Shown: in pieces, positions 8,202-16,973 of the stretch
How the letters are laid out: the number at the start of each line of letters is the position of its first letter
Numbering within the stretch: the stretch's first letter is position 1
NCBI GenBank assembly: GCA_963844655.1
Contig: CAWJPA010000002.1
Coordinates: forward strand, 1-64,000
Reading direction: 5' to 3'
DNA: 64,000 nucleotides
Source of the DNA: JASHPR01 sp963844655
GTDB lineage: Bacteria; Actinomycetota; Actinomycetes; Streptosporangiales; Streptosporangiaceae
Program-made: the position numbers and the translations under genes
The notes under the pieces: model-generated
What the model was told of the DNA's origin: nothing
Database searches by the model: none
What the model saw: the letters and a program-made list of their open reading frames with translations, nothing else

Positions 8202-9047
8202 CTAGCTCAGGAAGTGAAGGATGTCGGCGGCGAACTCGGCATGGTGCTGGAACAGGAAGCCGTGGGCGGAGTCGGGGTAGAGCTTCATCTGTGCGTGCGG
8301 GATCAGGCCTGCCAGCAGGTAGGAGTAGTGCGGCAGGATCATCGGATCGCTGTCGCCGTTGGCTACAAACACCGGCATCTGGAGGGCCTTGACTCGCTCG
8401 AGCGCCGAGTGGTCCGGGATGCCCCAGGCGCAGACAGCGTCATATTGTGCCTCGCGGGTGGCCCAGTCTGTCATCTCGTCGCGGTCCTTGGTCCGCGCGA
8501 AGATGCGGCCGAATGTCTCTTTGCCGGCCTGCTGGCTAGTAGCGGACGGGGCGAAGAATACGTTCAGGTACTGCTCAGGGCTGGTCTGCGGAGTGCCGAC
8601 CGCTCCGATGACAGCTGGTGCCCAGCCGTGCATGCCTGCCGCGCCCTTGGGCGCGGACGAGGCCAGGATGAGGCGCCTGACCAGGGCTGGCCGGCGTAGC
8701 GCCATTTCCTGGCCGACGAAACTGCCAATAGAGAACCCGAGCACGTCTACGCGGTCGGGGCCGAGGCCGCCGACGAAGGCAATCGCGTCCCTGGCCATCT
8801 GCTCGGCCGTGTCGGGCGTGACCCCTGTAGAGCCGGCGACGCCGGCGTTGTCGAAGGTGATGACCCGTCGCGACTGGGCCAGCGCGTCGATCAGCGCCGG
8901 ATCCCAGTTATCGAGATTGCCGCGAAAGTGCTGGAGCAGGACGAGCGGTACGGATTCCTCGCGGCCGCCGGTGTCCCGGTAGCTATAGGTAACGCCGTTC
9001 GCTCCGCGCACAGCGCCATTCGGCAATTCGGAATATGGCTGCTGCAT
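8202..9047 (-). CDS. Alpha/beta hydrolase
   Basis: A 281-residue alpha/beta-hydrolase (fold type I, haloperoxidase/esterase-like). The oxyanion region is LLQHFRGNLDNWDP (about 38-50), the nucleophile elbow GFSIGS places Ser at about 106, the acid is in ANGDSDPM (Asp 232 or 234) and the histidine in DSAHGF (about 262). No signal peptide, so cytoplasmic. The frame is open further upstream to 9161; ATG 9047 is chosen because it gives a normal family N terminus and puts the conserved 21-bp element 31 bases upstream, the same spacing as for the MBL gene at 13143. Substrate unknown. Divergent from the LAL regulator. Confidence 0.85.
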   Translation of the reverse strand: MQQPYSELPNGAVRGANGVTYSYRDTGGREESVPLVLLQHFRGNLDNWDPALIDALAQSRRVITFDNAGVAGSTGVTPDTAEQMARDAIAFVGGLGPDRVDVLGFSIGSFVGQEMALRRPALVRRLILASSAPKGAAGMHGWAPAVIGAVGTPQTSPEQYLNVFFAPSATSQQAGKETFGRIFARTKDRDEMTDWATREAQYDAVCAWGIPDHSALERVKALQMPVFVANGDSDPMILPHYSYLLAGLIPHAQMKLYPDSAHGFLFQHHAEFAADILHFLS

Positions 9048-9078
9048 CGCACTAGCTTGTGCGCCGGCCGTAGATCTG

Positions 9079-9099
9079 GGTATCCACATGTTGACTGCA
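9079..9099 (-). promoter_or_regulatory. 21-bp regulon element, copy A
   Basis: On the minus strand: TGCAGTCA, ACAT, GTGGATACC. It points at the hydrolase gene at 8202-9047, ending 31 bases before its ATG, inside the divergent intergenic region shared with the LAL regulator. Confidence 0.7.
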
Positions 9100-9286
9100 T
9101 CAGGCGTCACGCGGACGGCGGGGAGGCTGGCGGCCGGGGCGGGCGGCTGCCAAGACCCCATCTGCCCGCATCGTTCCCGTCGCGGCGAGGCGAAACGCGG
9201 GGCATCTGCCGGGTCAGCACGTGGCGTTCTGCTGGCCGCGGATCGCGCTGACTATATTTGGCGGGGTGCGGTTTGGCATTTCCGCG

Positions 9287-12076
9287 ATGACGGGCTCCGC
9301 GACGACCGGCCACGATGTCGCGCTCGTGGGCCGGGAGGTAGAACTGTCCCGGCTGAGGGAACTGATTGCTCCGCCGTATGCGGATGGCCGCGCGCTGCTC
9401 CTCCTTGGCGAGTCCGGCATGGGCAAGACCGTGCTCGTTACGCAGGCCGTGCAGGCCGCTAGGGCGGCGGGTCTGCGGGTGCTGGCAGCTGCCGGCCGGG
9501 AGTCAGAACAGGATCTTGCGTTCGCGGGGCTGCATCAGCTGCTCCGGCCCGTGCTGAACCGTCTTTCAGATCTGCCGGGCCGCCAGGCTGAGGCGCTGCG
9601 CGGGGTATTCGCGCTTTCGGCTGATACCACGCCCCCTGACGCGCTGCTGACCGGGATAGCCGTGCTCACCCTGCTGTCCGTGGTCTCGGAGGGAAAGCCA
9701 CTGCTGGTGGCTGCCGACGATGCGCACTGGCTGGACCAAGCCTCACTCGACGCGCTCTCCTTCGCCTCGCACCGCATGGCAGAGGAGCGGGTGGTGCTGC
9801 TGGTCAGCGCGCGCGGGACAGTACCGCCGGCGGCCTTCGAACGGGACTTCCCGCAGCTGCTGCTTGGACCGCTGGACCTGCCCGACGCGGGTCGCCTGCT
9901 CGACGCGCAACCCGGCGCGCCGCGCGGCCGGGCCCGTGAGCAGGTGCTCGCTCAAGCGGCCGGCAACCCGATGGCACTTATCGAACTGTCCAGGCTGATC
10001 GCGTCCGACCCGGACGCCGGGCGCCGCTGGGCGGCCGAGCCACTCCCGGTGGCTGGTCAGCTCACTGCCATCATGGCCGCCCGGTACGCCGCGCTGCCGG
10101 GAGCAGCGCGAACTGCGCTGCTGCTCGCCGCAGCCGCCGACAGCCCGGAGCTGTCCGGGCACGGTGCCGATCTGGCCATAGAGGCACTCGCCCCCGCGGA
10201 AGCTGCGGGCCTCATCCGGCTGGATAACTCGGGCTTGCAGTTCACTCACCCGATTGCCCGATCGGGGGTCTACTACGGAGCCCCGTTCGCGGAGCGCGCA
10301 GCGGCGCACATGAAGATCGCGGCCCGCCTGCGTGGAAGCCCCGACCGCTATGCCTGGCACGTGGCTGCCGCAACGCTGGGACCGAATGCGCACGTGGCGT
10401 CGCTACTGGAAGACAGCGCAGCCGAGGCGCAGCGCCGTGGCGGGGCCGCAGCAGCGGGGCGCGCGATGGAACGCGCTGCCCAGCTCAGCCCTGACGACCG
10501 CGACAAGGCCAGGCGGCTGCTGGCCGCCGCCGATCTCGCTCAGACGGCCGGGCAGTCCGACTGGGTGCGGGAACTGGCGAGCAGGGCCCTGCCGCTGACG
10601 TCGGACCCGGACCTGCGTGTTGCTGCCCGCCTGAAGACCGGCTGGTCGCTGGTGTGGTCGAACCAGCACGCTGAGGCTCTCGAGACCCTGCTGTCTGTCG
10701 CCGCCGACGCACGCGTCAGGCAACCTGCCCTTGCCTGGGATGCCGCCGGGATAGCCGCGACAATCGCACACCAGACCGGGCTTCCGCACGCGCGTGCGAG
10801 GGTGCGCACTACCCTCGACGACCTGGAGACCGGACGGGCAGCAGCGCCAGAAACCAGGGACCGGCAGGCCAGTCGCGCTGACGAGGCCCGGCTGTGGATC
10901 CGGGCCTGCACAGACCCGTTCGGCAGTCGAGCCCAAATACGGCCGGATCTGTACCGGATCGTCGGCGGGCCCCTCTCTGACCCGGCCAAGGTAGGCGGCG
11001 CGGCCTGGGCGCTGGACGAGACAGAACATGCCGTACAGGTGCTGCGTCAGGCCCTCACCAAACTGCGCGCTCCTGGCGTCCGCGGCGCTAGCGGTGCCGT
11101 GCTCTCGGTTCTGGAATGGGCATGTCTCGACAGCGGGCGCTGGGACGAAGCGCTCTCCGCGGCCAGAGAGGCCAGCGACATCGCGGCTGCGTACAAGATG
11201 GAGACCGTAGCTGCGAGTGCCGACCTTGTGACTGCTACCGCACTGGCCCTGCGTGGCGAGCACGCACAGGTACCCTCCTTGCTGGCCCGCGTGATCGCCG
11301 CTGTCGATGAGATTGTGTACCGCGGTTTCGCCGCGAGGATCCGGCATGCGGCCGGCCTCGCCGCGCTCGGTCAGGGCCGTCATGTCACTGCGTATACGCA
11401 GCTCAGCCAGGAGTTCGCGGCCGATGGCACCCCGCTCCATTACCAGTTCTCCTACTACGCGATAGCCGACCTCGCGGCCGCGGCCGTCCGCGCCGACCGG
11501 CGCCTCGAAGCGAAGACCCGGCTAGAGCACGCCCTGGAAGACGTCGGACCCTCTCTCGCGCCGCGGCTGGACCAACTCGCCGCCCGCGCACGGGGGCTCG
11601 TGGCTGACGGCGCCGAGGCCGAAGGCTATTTCGCCGCTGGCCTGGCGGATCCGGCGGGCAAGGCATGGCCGTTCGAGCGGGCACAGCTGGAGCTGGACTA
11701 CGGCGAATGGCTGCGCCGGCAGCGGCGGATCAACGATGCCAAGCCTCTCCTGGGATCCGCGCTTGAGGCATTCGGCCGCCTTGGCGCGAAGCCATGGACA
11801 CGCCGGGCGGAGTCCGAGCTACGCGCGTGCGGGGTAGCCGCCGCGGCTAGGCCGGCGCCATGGGAGGCACTGAACGGGCTCACATCGCAGCAGCGCGAGG
11901 TCGCCATCCTCGCCAGCCACGGCATGACCAACGGCGAGATCGCTGACCGGCTATTCCTGTCTCCCCGCACGGTCGCCTCACATCTGCACCGCTCCTACCC
12001 CAAGCTCGGAATCGCTGGCCGGTACCAGCTCCGCGACGTCATCGAGCAGGCAGGGGCGTCGCAGGGCAGCGGGTAG
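9287..12076 (+). CDS. LAL-type LuxR-family transcriptional regulator
   Basis: A large ATP-binding regulator of about 930 residues. An N-terminal AAA/STAND ATPase has VGREVEL, Walker A GESGMGKT (about 41-48) and Walker B LLVAADDAHWLD (about 139-150). A long helical, TPR-like middle (about 350-850) is followed by a C-terminal LuxR/GerE helix-turn-helix, LTSQQREVAILASHGMTNGEIADRLF...TVASHLHRSYPKLG. The frame is open from 9221; ATG 9287 places VGRE where the family has it, but GTG 9266 is also possible and neither has a clear ribosome site. Its place in the middle of the genes that carry the 21-bp element makes it the best candidate for the protein that binds it; that link is inference. Confidence 0.9.
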   Translation: MTGSATTGHDVALVGREVELSRLRELIAPPYADGRALLLLGESGMGKTVLVTQAVQAARAAGLRVLAAAGRESEQDLAFAGLHQLLRPVLNRLSDLPGRQAEALRGVFALSADTTPPDALLTGIAVLTLLSVVSEGKPLLVAADDAHWLDQASLDALSFASHRMAEERVVLLVSARGTVPPAAFERDFPQLLLGPLDLPDAGRLLDAQPGAPRGRAREQVLAQAAGNPMALIELSRLIASDPDAGRRWAAEPLPVAGQLTAIMAARYAALPGAARTALLLAAAADSPELSGHGADLAIEALAPAEAAGLIRLDNSGLQFTHPIARSGVYYGAPFAERAAAHMKIAARLRGSPDRYAWHVAAATLGPNAHVASLLEDSAAEAQRRGGAAAAGRAMERAAQLSPDDRDKARRLLAAADLAQTAGQSDWVRELASRALPLTSDPDLRVAARLKTGWSLVWSNQHAEALETLLSVAADARVRQPALAWDAAGIAATIAHQTGLPHARARVRTTLDDLETGRAAAPETRDRQASRADEARLWIRACTDPFGSRAQIRPDLYRIVGGPLSDPAKVGGAAWALDETEHAVQVLRQALTKLRAPGVRGASGAVLSVLEWACLDSGRWDEALSAAREASDIAAAYKMETVAASADLVTATALALRGEHAQVPSLLARVIAAVDEIVYRGFAARIRHAAGLAALGQGRHVTAYTQLSQEFAADGTPLHYQFSYYAIADLAAAAVRADRRLEAKTRLEHALEDVGPSLAPRLDQLAARARGLVADGAEAEGYFAAGLADPAGKAWPFERAQLELDYGEWLRRQRRINDAKPLLGSALEAFGRLGAKPWTRRAESELRACGVAAAARPAPWEALNGLTSQQREVAILASHGMTNGEIADRLFLSPRTVASHLHRSYPKLGIAGRYQLRDVIEQAGASQGSG

Positions 12077-12177
12077 CGTTCAGCTGTCACCGCGGCTACG
12101 CCGGGCGGGCGCCAGCGGCGTGCGATGCCGGTAAGGAGATCGCTCCCTCATAGGGTCATGTGACGCTGCTAGCGGTG

Positions 12178-12198
12178 TGCAGTCATGTTGTGGATACC
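12178..12198 (+). promoter_or_regulatory. 21-bp regulon element, copy B
   Basis: TGCAGTCA, TGTT, GTGGATACC on the plus strand, 72 bases before the ATG at 12271 and 101 bases after the LAL stop codon. Confidence 0.7.
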
Positions 12199-12270
12199 GG
12201 CCGGCCGCCCTCCGGCAGAAAGTAGCGGAGTGGATGACTATCGCTTCGGGCGGCCGCGCGAGGTACCGCG

Positions 12271-13107
12271 ATGCCTTTCGTGACCGTAGGCCGGGAGAAC
12301 AGCGGCGACATCCGCGTCCACTACGAGGATCACGGGGCGGGCCCGGCTGTCGTGCTGGTCCATGGCTACCTGGCCGATCTGCAAGCCTGGGAGAAACAGG
12401 AACCAGCCCTGCTGGACGCTGGTTACCGCGTGGTCAGCTACGACCGACGCGGTTCTGGATTCTCCAGCCGCCCGGCTGCGGGCTACGACTACGACACGCT
12501 CGCCGCCGACCTCAGCGTGCTACTCGAAGAACTCGATATCCACAACGTGATCCTGGCCGCAACCGGCTGCGGGACTGGCGAGGTGATCCGCTACCTCGCA
12601 ACCTATGACCAGCAGCGGACTCGCGCAGTGGCGCTGCTAGCGCCGATGCCGCCGGTCTCGGCCTGGTCTGAGAGAGCCCAGAACGGCGCCGGGCCGGACT
12701 TCCTCGACAGGTTCCTGGCTGAGCTCACCGCCGACCGGCCGGCGGCCATCAAGACCTTCCTTGACCGCTACTACAACCTCGATCTACTCGGCGGCAGCCA
12801 GGTTAGCGATCAGGCCTGGCAGAACAGTTTCCATGTCGCTATCCGAGTCTCCCCGGCCGCCGCACTGGGCTGCGCGGCGGCGTGGCGGGAGGACTTCCGC
12901 GCAGACCTGGCCCGCATCTCTGTCCCGGTCCTGATCGTGCAAGGCACCGAAGACAGGATCATGCAACCCAGTACCGCCGGGTCCCGCATTGTGGCAGCAC
13001 TGCCCCATGCCCGCCTGGTTGTGATACCGGCTGGCCCGCACGCCATCATCTGGACGCACGCGGCAGAGGTGAACCACGCGCTCCTCAGTTTCCTGCGGGG
13101 CCTCTGA
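12271..13107 (+). CDS. Alpha/beta hydrolase, chloroperoxidase-like, nucleophile Ser replaced
   Basis: A 278-residue protein that looks like a cofactor-free haloperoxidase/perhydrolase: LVHGYLADLQAW (about 29-40), YDRRGSGFSS, and the AxxGxGTGEVIRYL helix after the elbow. Asp in QGTEDRIM (about 228) and His in PAGPHAI (about 257) are kept. The elbow, normally GFSMGTGEV, reads ATGCGTGEV: the nucleophile position is Gly 99, followed by Cys 100. The codons are unambiguous (acc ggc tgc ggg act ggc). It may be inactive, use Cys 100, or bind a ligand. An in-frame stop about 35 bases upstream fixes the ATG at 12271. Copy B of the shared element lies upstream. Confidence 0.8.
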   Translation: MPFVTVGRENSGDIRVHYEDHGAGPAVVLVHGYLADLQAWEKQEPALLDAGYRVVSYDRRGSGFSSRPAAGYDYDTLAADLSVLLEELDIHNVILAATGCGTGEVIRYLATYDQQRTRAVALLAPMPPVSAWSERAQNGAGPDFLDRFLAELTADRPAAIKTFLDRYYNLDLLGGSQVSDQAWQNSFHVAIRVSPAAALGCAAAWREDFRADLARISVPVLIVQGTEDRIMQPSTAGSRIVAALPHARLVVIPAGPHAIIWTHAAEVNHALLSFLRGL

Positions 13108-13142
13108 TTAGGCCGCGAGGGCAGTGCTTTAAGTGCTCGCCA

Positions 13143-14000
13143 TCAGGTTTTGGGGCCGAGGAGGTCGTAGGCCGCGACCCAGAGCGTGTACGGGTTTGCC
13201 AGGTCCGGATAGGCGGTCGTCATCCGGTCGATGAGCTCGGCCGGGGCCGTACTGCGTTCCAGTGCGGCTTCGAAATCGGCGATGTAGCGACGGCATTCGC
13301 TGGTCTGGCGGCGCGCGTCGTCGTCCGGCGCCTGCGGGTTACGGTGGCCTGCGACAATGGTGTCCGCTTCCAGCGCAGCGACGGCATCCAGCGCACGCAC
13401 CCAGCTGGCGCGGGTGCCGGGCGTCGACCGCATCAGCCACATGTGGGTCTGGTTGTAGACCACGTCGCCTGAAACGACCAGGCTCAGGCCGGGAACGTGG
13501 ACAACGGTGGAGTGCCCGGTGTCGGTTGTCCCGACCGGGATCACCGTGGCCTCCGAGCTGCCGATCGCGATCGTGGTTCCCGCCAGTGCCGCCGGCGCGA
13601 CGGGCTTGGCGGTCAGCTGACCGGGGAAGAACCCGCCCCAGACCTCCATGTACGCCGGGGAAACCTGCTCTTCCATCGCGGGGATCGACTCAGCCAGCGC
13701 GACCGGCCTGGCTTGCGGAAACGCCCCCAGGATCTCCGGCAGCCCGAGGAAGTGGTCCGCGTGAGGATGCGTGATGTAGACATAGCCGGGATCGGCGCCC
13801 TGGGACTTTACCCACGCCGCCAGCTGTCTGCCTTCCTGTTCCGTGATGAGGCAGTCGATCAGCAGGGCGCCCTCATCGTCGCTGATGAGAGTCGAAGTGG
13901 ATGGCGGCCAGGTTGCCGGGCCAGCCGCCTGCTCAAATCCGGGTACCGCGCTCGGGATCGGCTTGGGGCCAACCGCGAAGACATCGAAGTCAAGGCTCAT
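13143..14000 (-). CDS. MBL-fold metallo-hydrolase
   Basis: A 285-residue metallo-beta-lactamase-fold enzyme. Zinc ligands are visible in order: HPHADH (about 78-83), GHST (His near 158), SGDVVYN (Asp), and AGHRNP (His). The region after the last ligand is helical and lid-like. No signal peptide. The frame stays open far upstream to 15008 across other genes; ATG 14000 starts the family-like N terminus, and the 21-bp element sits 31 bases before it. Role in the cluster may be lactone or ester hydrolysis; substrate unknown. Convergent with the chloroperoxidase-like gene. Confidence 0.85.
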   Translation of the reverse strand: MSLDFDVFAVGPKPIPSAVPGFEQAAGPATWPPSTSTLISDDEGALLIDCLITEQEGRQLAAWVKSQGADPGYVYITHPHADHFLGLPEILGAFPQARPVALAESIPAMEEQVSPAYMEVWGGFFPGQLTAKPVAPAALAGTTIAIGSSEATVIPVGTTDTGHSTVVHVPGLSLVVSGDVVYNQTHMWLMRSTPGTRASWVRALDAVAALEADTIVAGHRNPQAPDDDARRQTSECRRYIADFEAALERSTAPAELIDRMTTAYPDLANPYTLWVAAYDLLGPKT

Positions 14001-14031
14001 CGCCTCATTTTCACAGGAGACCGCTGCGGCC

Positions 14032-14052
14032 GGTATCCACAGGATGACTGCA
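14032..14052 (-). promoter_or_regulatory. 21-bp regulon element, copy C
   Basis: Minus strand: TGCAGTCA, TCCT, GTGGATACC. It ends 31 bases before the MBL start codon, exactly the spacing seen for copy A. Confidence 0.7.
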
Positions 14053-14057
14053 GCTGA

Positions 14058-14078
14058 CGCAGTCAAGTTGCGTATGCC
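14058..14078 (+). promoter_or_regulatory. 21-bp regulon element, copy D (degenerate)
   Basis: Plus strand: CGCAGTCA, AGTT, GCGTATGCC, four mismatches to the consensus. It lies back to back with copy C, five bases apart. No intact gene follows directly; 14079-14264 has only a 12-codon frame starting GTG 14114, so its target may have decayed. Confidence 0.5.
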
Positions 14079-14264
14079 TCGGCCTCCCGCGACGGCGGAA
14101 TAATGGGGGGGCTGTGACGTCGCCTGAGACTCCTGCTGCTCGCGGCGGCTAGGTCGAGTGTGTCGCGGCTGCGATTCGGCGAGGGTTCCGCGACCGTCCG
14201 CTGGCCTTCGAACGCCAGCAGTCAGAGGGCGCGGGCGGCCCCATCGGCCTGCCGGGTCGGTGAG

Positions 14265-14285
14265 TGCAGTCAACTTGCGGATACC
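14265..14285 (+). promoter_or_regulatory. 21-bp regulon element, copy E
   Basis: Plus strand: TGCAGTCA, ACTT, GCGGATACC. It ends 33 bases before the ATG at 14319, similar to the 31-base spacing of copies A and C. Confidence 0.7.
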
Positions 14286-14318
14286 CGGGTCTAGTTCCCC
14301 CACCAGATGCTGGTCGGG

Positions 14319-15131
14319 ATGAATCCGCAAGATGACACCCGCCTGCTTGTGGACGCGAACGAGATACCCGTGCTGGGGCTCGGGGTCTGGCAGGTTCCTG
14401 GCGGGCCTGAGTGCGTCAATGCCGTGCGCTGGGCACTGGAGGCTGGTTACCGGCACATCGATACGGCTCAGGCGTATCACAATGAGGAAAGTGTCGGCCG
14501 CGCATTGCGCGAGAGCGGTGTGCCGCGCGAGCAGGTATTCATCACCACGAAGTTTCTTCCGCGGCGCCGCGACCCCGTCGCCCAGCTCGAGATGAGCTTG
14601 CGGCGCCTCGGCGTCGAGCAGATCGACCTCTACCTGGTCCACTGGCCCGAAGGCAGTGGGACCCGGGCCTGGTCGGGCCTCGAGCGCGCCCGCGAGCTGG
14701 GGCTTGCCCGGTCCATCGGAGTTTCCAACTTCAGCGCCGCCGAACTTGAGACCGTGATCGCGGCCGGCGCGATTCTCCCGGTTGTGAACCAGGTCGAGGT
14801 CAACCCGCAGCACTACCGGCGCGGGCTCTTGGACGTGTGCGCGCGCCACAGCGTGGCCGTCGAGGCGTACAGTCCGCTCGGGACCGGACGCTCCCTGGCC
14901 GACCCCGCTGTGGGCCGGATCGCGGAGCAGGCCTGCCGGAGTCCGGCTCAGGTACTGCTGCGCTGGGGCCTTCAGCGCGATCTCATCGTTATCTCCAAGT
15001 CCGTGCACCGGGCCCGCATCCAGGAGAACGCGCAGGTCTTCGATTTTGCCCTGTCACCTGAAGCCATGGCCGAACTCGACGCACTCGATCGGACCGGCGG
15101 CACCAGCAGCGCACAGGAATACAAGTGGTAG
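14319..15131 (+). CDS. Aldo/keto reductase
   Basis: A 270-residue NADPH-dependent carbonyl reductase of the AKR superfamily. The catalytic tetrad is complete: Asp 48 and Tyr 53 in HIDTAQAYHNE, Lys 78 in TTKFLP, His 108 in YLVHWPE. The cofactor-binding end has SPLGTGRSL and VISKSVHRARIQEN. An ATG at 14307 in the same frame would add four residues; I prefer 14319 because the distance to the 21-bp element then matches the other genes. The tautomerase gene follows on the same strand after 208 bases. Substrate is unknown. Confidence 0.88.
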   Translation: MNPQDDTRLLVDANEIPVLGLGVWQVPGGPECVNAVRWALEAGYRHIDTAQAYHNEESVGRALRESGVPREQVFITTKFLPRRRDPVAQLEMSLRRLGVEQIDLYLVHWPEGSGTRAWSGLERARELGLARSIGVSNFSAAELETVIAAGAILPVVNQVEVNPQHYRRGLLDVCARHSVAVEAYSPLGTGRSLADPAVGRIAEQACRSPAQVLLRWGLQRDLIVISKSVHRARIQENAQVFDFALSPEAMAELDALDRTGGTSSAQEYKW

Positions 15132-15339
15132 TAGCTCGTGACCAGGCCGTCCGTCCGGGCACTCTTCGCAGGTGCTGCCGGATAAGCCCATCGACGGGTG
15201 TGCCGTGCTTACCGGTGCCGCCGTTCGCCACCAGCGGGCAAGCGCCGGGCTGGCGTTCTCGCCCGAGCTTGCCCGCAGGCTCAACTGCCATGTCAGCTCT
15301 GGCCACCTCAACGCCGGACAACAGGAAGGAATTACGCAA

Positions 15340-15792
15340 ATGCCCATGATCGACGTGTACGCCACGGCTGGCACCTTCACAGACAAGCACGAGCTTGCTG
15401 CCAAGCTCGCGGGCACCCTGATGGCGATCGAGGGGGTTCCGGACATCCCGATGTTCCGGCAGAACACCGCAGCGTTCATGCATGACCTGCCCGCAGGCGA
15501 CCTGTCGAACGTTGACGGTGGCTCCAACTATGTCCGCGTGCAAGTCCTCACGAACGCGGGAGCCCTGGACCGAGGCAAGCAGCTCGCCGTTGTGGGCCAG
15601 TTCACCAGCTTGATCGCGGAGGCGGCCGGCGATCCCGCACTCGCTGACCGCACCTGGGTACTTCTCACCGAAGCCGTCCCTGGCGGCTGGGGCCTGAACA
15701 GCCACGCGAACACTAACGAGGAGCTTGTTGCCGCGGCCCGTAAGCAGATCGCGGAGCTGCAAGCACAAGCCGGCAGTGCCGCGCCGCAATAA
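15340..15792 (+). CDS. Tautomerase-superfamily protein
   Basis: A 150-residue protein starting Met-Pro (MPMIDVYATAGTF), as expected for 4-oxalocrotonate-tautomerase/MIF-like enzymes in which Pro 2 becomes the catalytic N-terminal base. Two beta-alpha-beta units can be traced: about 3-60 and 65-130, the second with WVLLTEAVPGGWGLNS. The frame is open upstream to 15172, but GGAAGGA nine bases before ATG 15340 is a near-perfect ribosome site and only this start exposes Pro 2. Downstream of the reductase on the same strand, so a shared catabolic pathway is plausible. The exact reaction is unknown. Confidence 0.8.
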   Translation: MPMIDVYATAGTFTDKHELAAKLAGTLMAIEGVPDIPMFRQNTAAFMHDLPAGDLSNVDGGSNYVRVQVLTNAGALDRGKQLAVVGQFTSLIAEAAGDPALADRTWVLLTEAVPGGWGLNSHANTNEELVAAARKQIAELQAQAGSAAPQ

Positions 15793-15825
15793 ACTGCCCC
15801 GGAGGCATCAGTCGCGCACGGCCTG

Positions 15826-16506
15826 TCAGCTTGCCGGGCCGAGAGACCCGGCGGGTGCATCCTGTTCGCGGATCCAGGCAGCTGCAAGCGTGGTCCAGAC
15901 TTCGGCTTCGCCGGCGCCGCGGGCCAGCCCGAGGCTGTGCGGCCCATGGGCGAACACGTGCACAGCGTGAGGAACTTTGCTGGCTGCCAGCGCCGAGGCG
16001 AGCAGATATGTGTGCTCGGGAAGGACGTAAGGATCCTCGGCCGTGTGCCAGACGAAAAACGGCGGTGCGTCGGCCGTCACCAGTGCATTTAGCGATGTCG
16101 ACCGGCGCAGCTGCGGGCTGGCATCCTCTCCGAGGAGAATCAGCCGGGCAGGACGGTAGGTCTCTGTTTCCATCGACGTGATGGCGTAGCAGAGCACGGC
16201 GAACTGGACGCTCTGATCGGGAGCTGCACCTGGTGAGAGCGCGGCCAGCCCCGCCAGGTGGCCGCCTGCGGAGAACCCGATCAGCCCTATGCGCCCGGCA
16301 CCGTCGGCGCGGCAGCCGCTGATCTCCGCACGAAGCGCCTGGAGCGGCGCCGGGTGCCGGACGTTGAGGGGATAGCGAAACACGCTGGCCTGCACACCGA
16401 CCCCGGCGAGCCACCTGGCCACCGGCTCGGCTTCATGCCGAGCATGCTCGGCATACCCGCCACCGGGCAACACGATCACGTGAGTCCTAGCTGCCGACGA
16501 ATCCAT
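15826..16506 (-). CDS. Alpha/beta hydrolase, BD-FAE/acetyl-esterase-like
   Basis: A 226-residue serine esterase. The oxyanion motif is LPGGGYAEH (about 13-21), the elbow GFSAGG places Ser at about 79, Asp is in HTAEDPYV (about 158) and His in AHGPHSLG (about 190). No signal peptide. This compact architecture matches the BD-FAE/endo-xylanase-associated esterase group. Copy F of the shared 21-bp element lies 210 bases upstream in the correct orientation. Convergent with the tautomerase gene, 33 bases apart. Confidence 0.85.
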   Translation of the reverse strand: MDSSAARTHVIVLPGGGYAEHARHEAEPVARWLAGVGVQASVFRYPLNVRHPAPLQALRAEISGCRADGAGRIGLIGFSAGGHLAGLAALSPGAAPDQSVQFAVLCYAITSMETETYRPARLILLGEDASPQLRRSTSLNALVTADAPPFFVWHTAEDPYVLPEHTYLLASALAASKVPHAVHVFAHGPHSLGLARGAGEAEVWTTLAAAWIREQDAPAGSLGPAS

Positions 16507-16973
16507 CGCAGTTCCTTGTGCGTGACGAAGCTCTGATTCCCGTGCGTGTTAGCGTGGGCGCGCCGGCCACAGCCGAGCGTGCCCCACCTTGGCGGCACAA
16601 CCCGAACCGATGAGGGTCGCGGCGGCCCCGCCGACCGAGGATGGCCATCCAAGCTCTCGGCGGTGCTGAAGTCGACGATCGGCCATCAGGCCATGTTTGT
16701 CTGCCGGGATGCTGCGTGAATCCACATGTTGACTGCACCTCGCTTCCGCGCAAGCCCGGTGCTACCCCAATGCGAGCGGGCGGCCATCCGCGACTCGGGA
16801 CGGGCAGCCACTTTGGCGGCTTGCACCGACAACCCGGCGGGCGTTCAGCGGTGGAGCTGTACCTGTCCCGCCAGCCCGATACCGCTCGGCCCGGCCGGCA
16901 CCGTACTGCCGGCCGGGAGTCCCAAAGCGGTGGTGTCGACAGCCTGGAAACTGAGAGTGGCGGTCACGAACGG
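16507..16973. other. Intergenic region with regulon element F and no intact gene
   Basis: Contains the 21-bp element at 16717-16737. Open frames here on both strands are short and lack recognisable motifs. I see nothing else that can be supported; it merges into the decayed MBL and MFS remnants to the right. Confidence 0.5.
16717..16737 (-). promoter_or_regulatory. 21-bp regulon element, copy F
   Basis: Minus strand: TGCAGTCA, ACAT, GTGGATTCA, two mismatches to the consensus at the end. It points toward the esterase gene at 15826-16506, 210 bases from its start. Confidence 0.6.

Noticed and set aside
15172..15339. 56-codon extension upstream of the tautomerase start
   Set aside because: The ribosome site and the need for an N-terminal Pro place the start at 15340; the upstream part has no family similarity.
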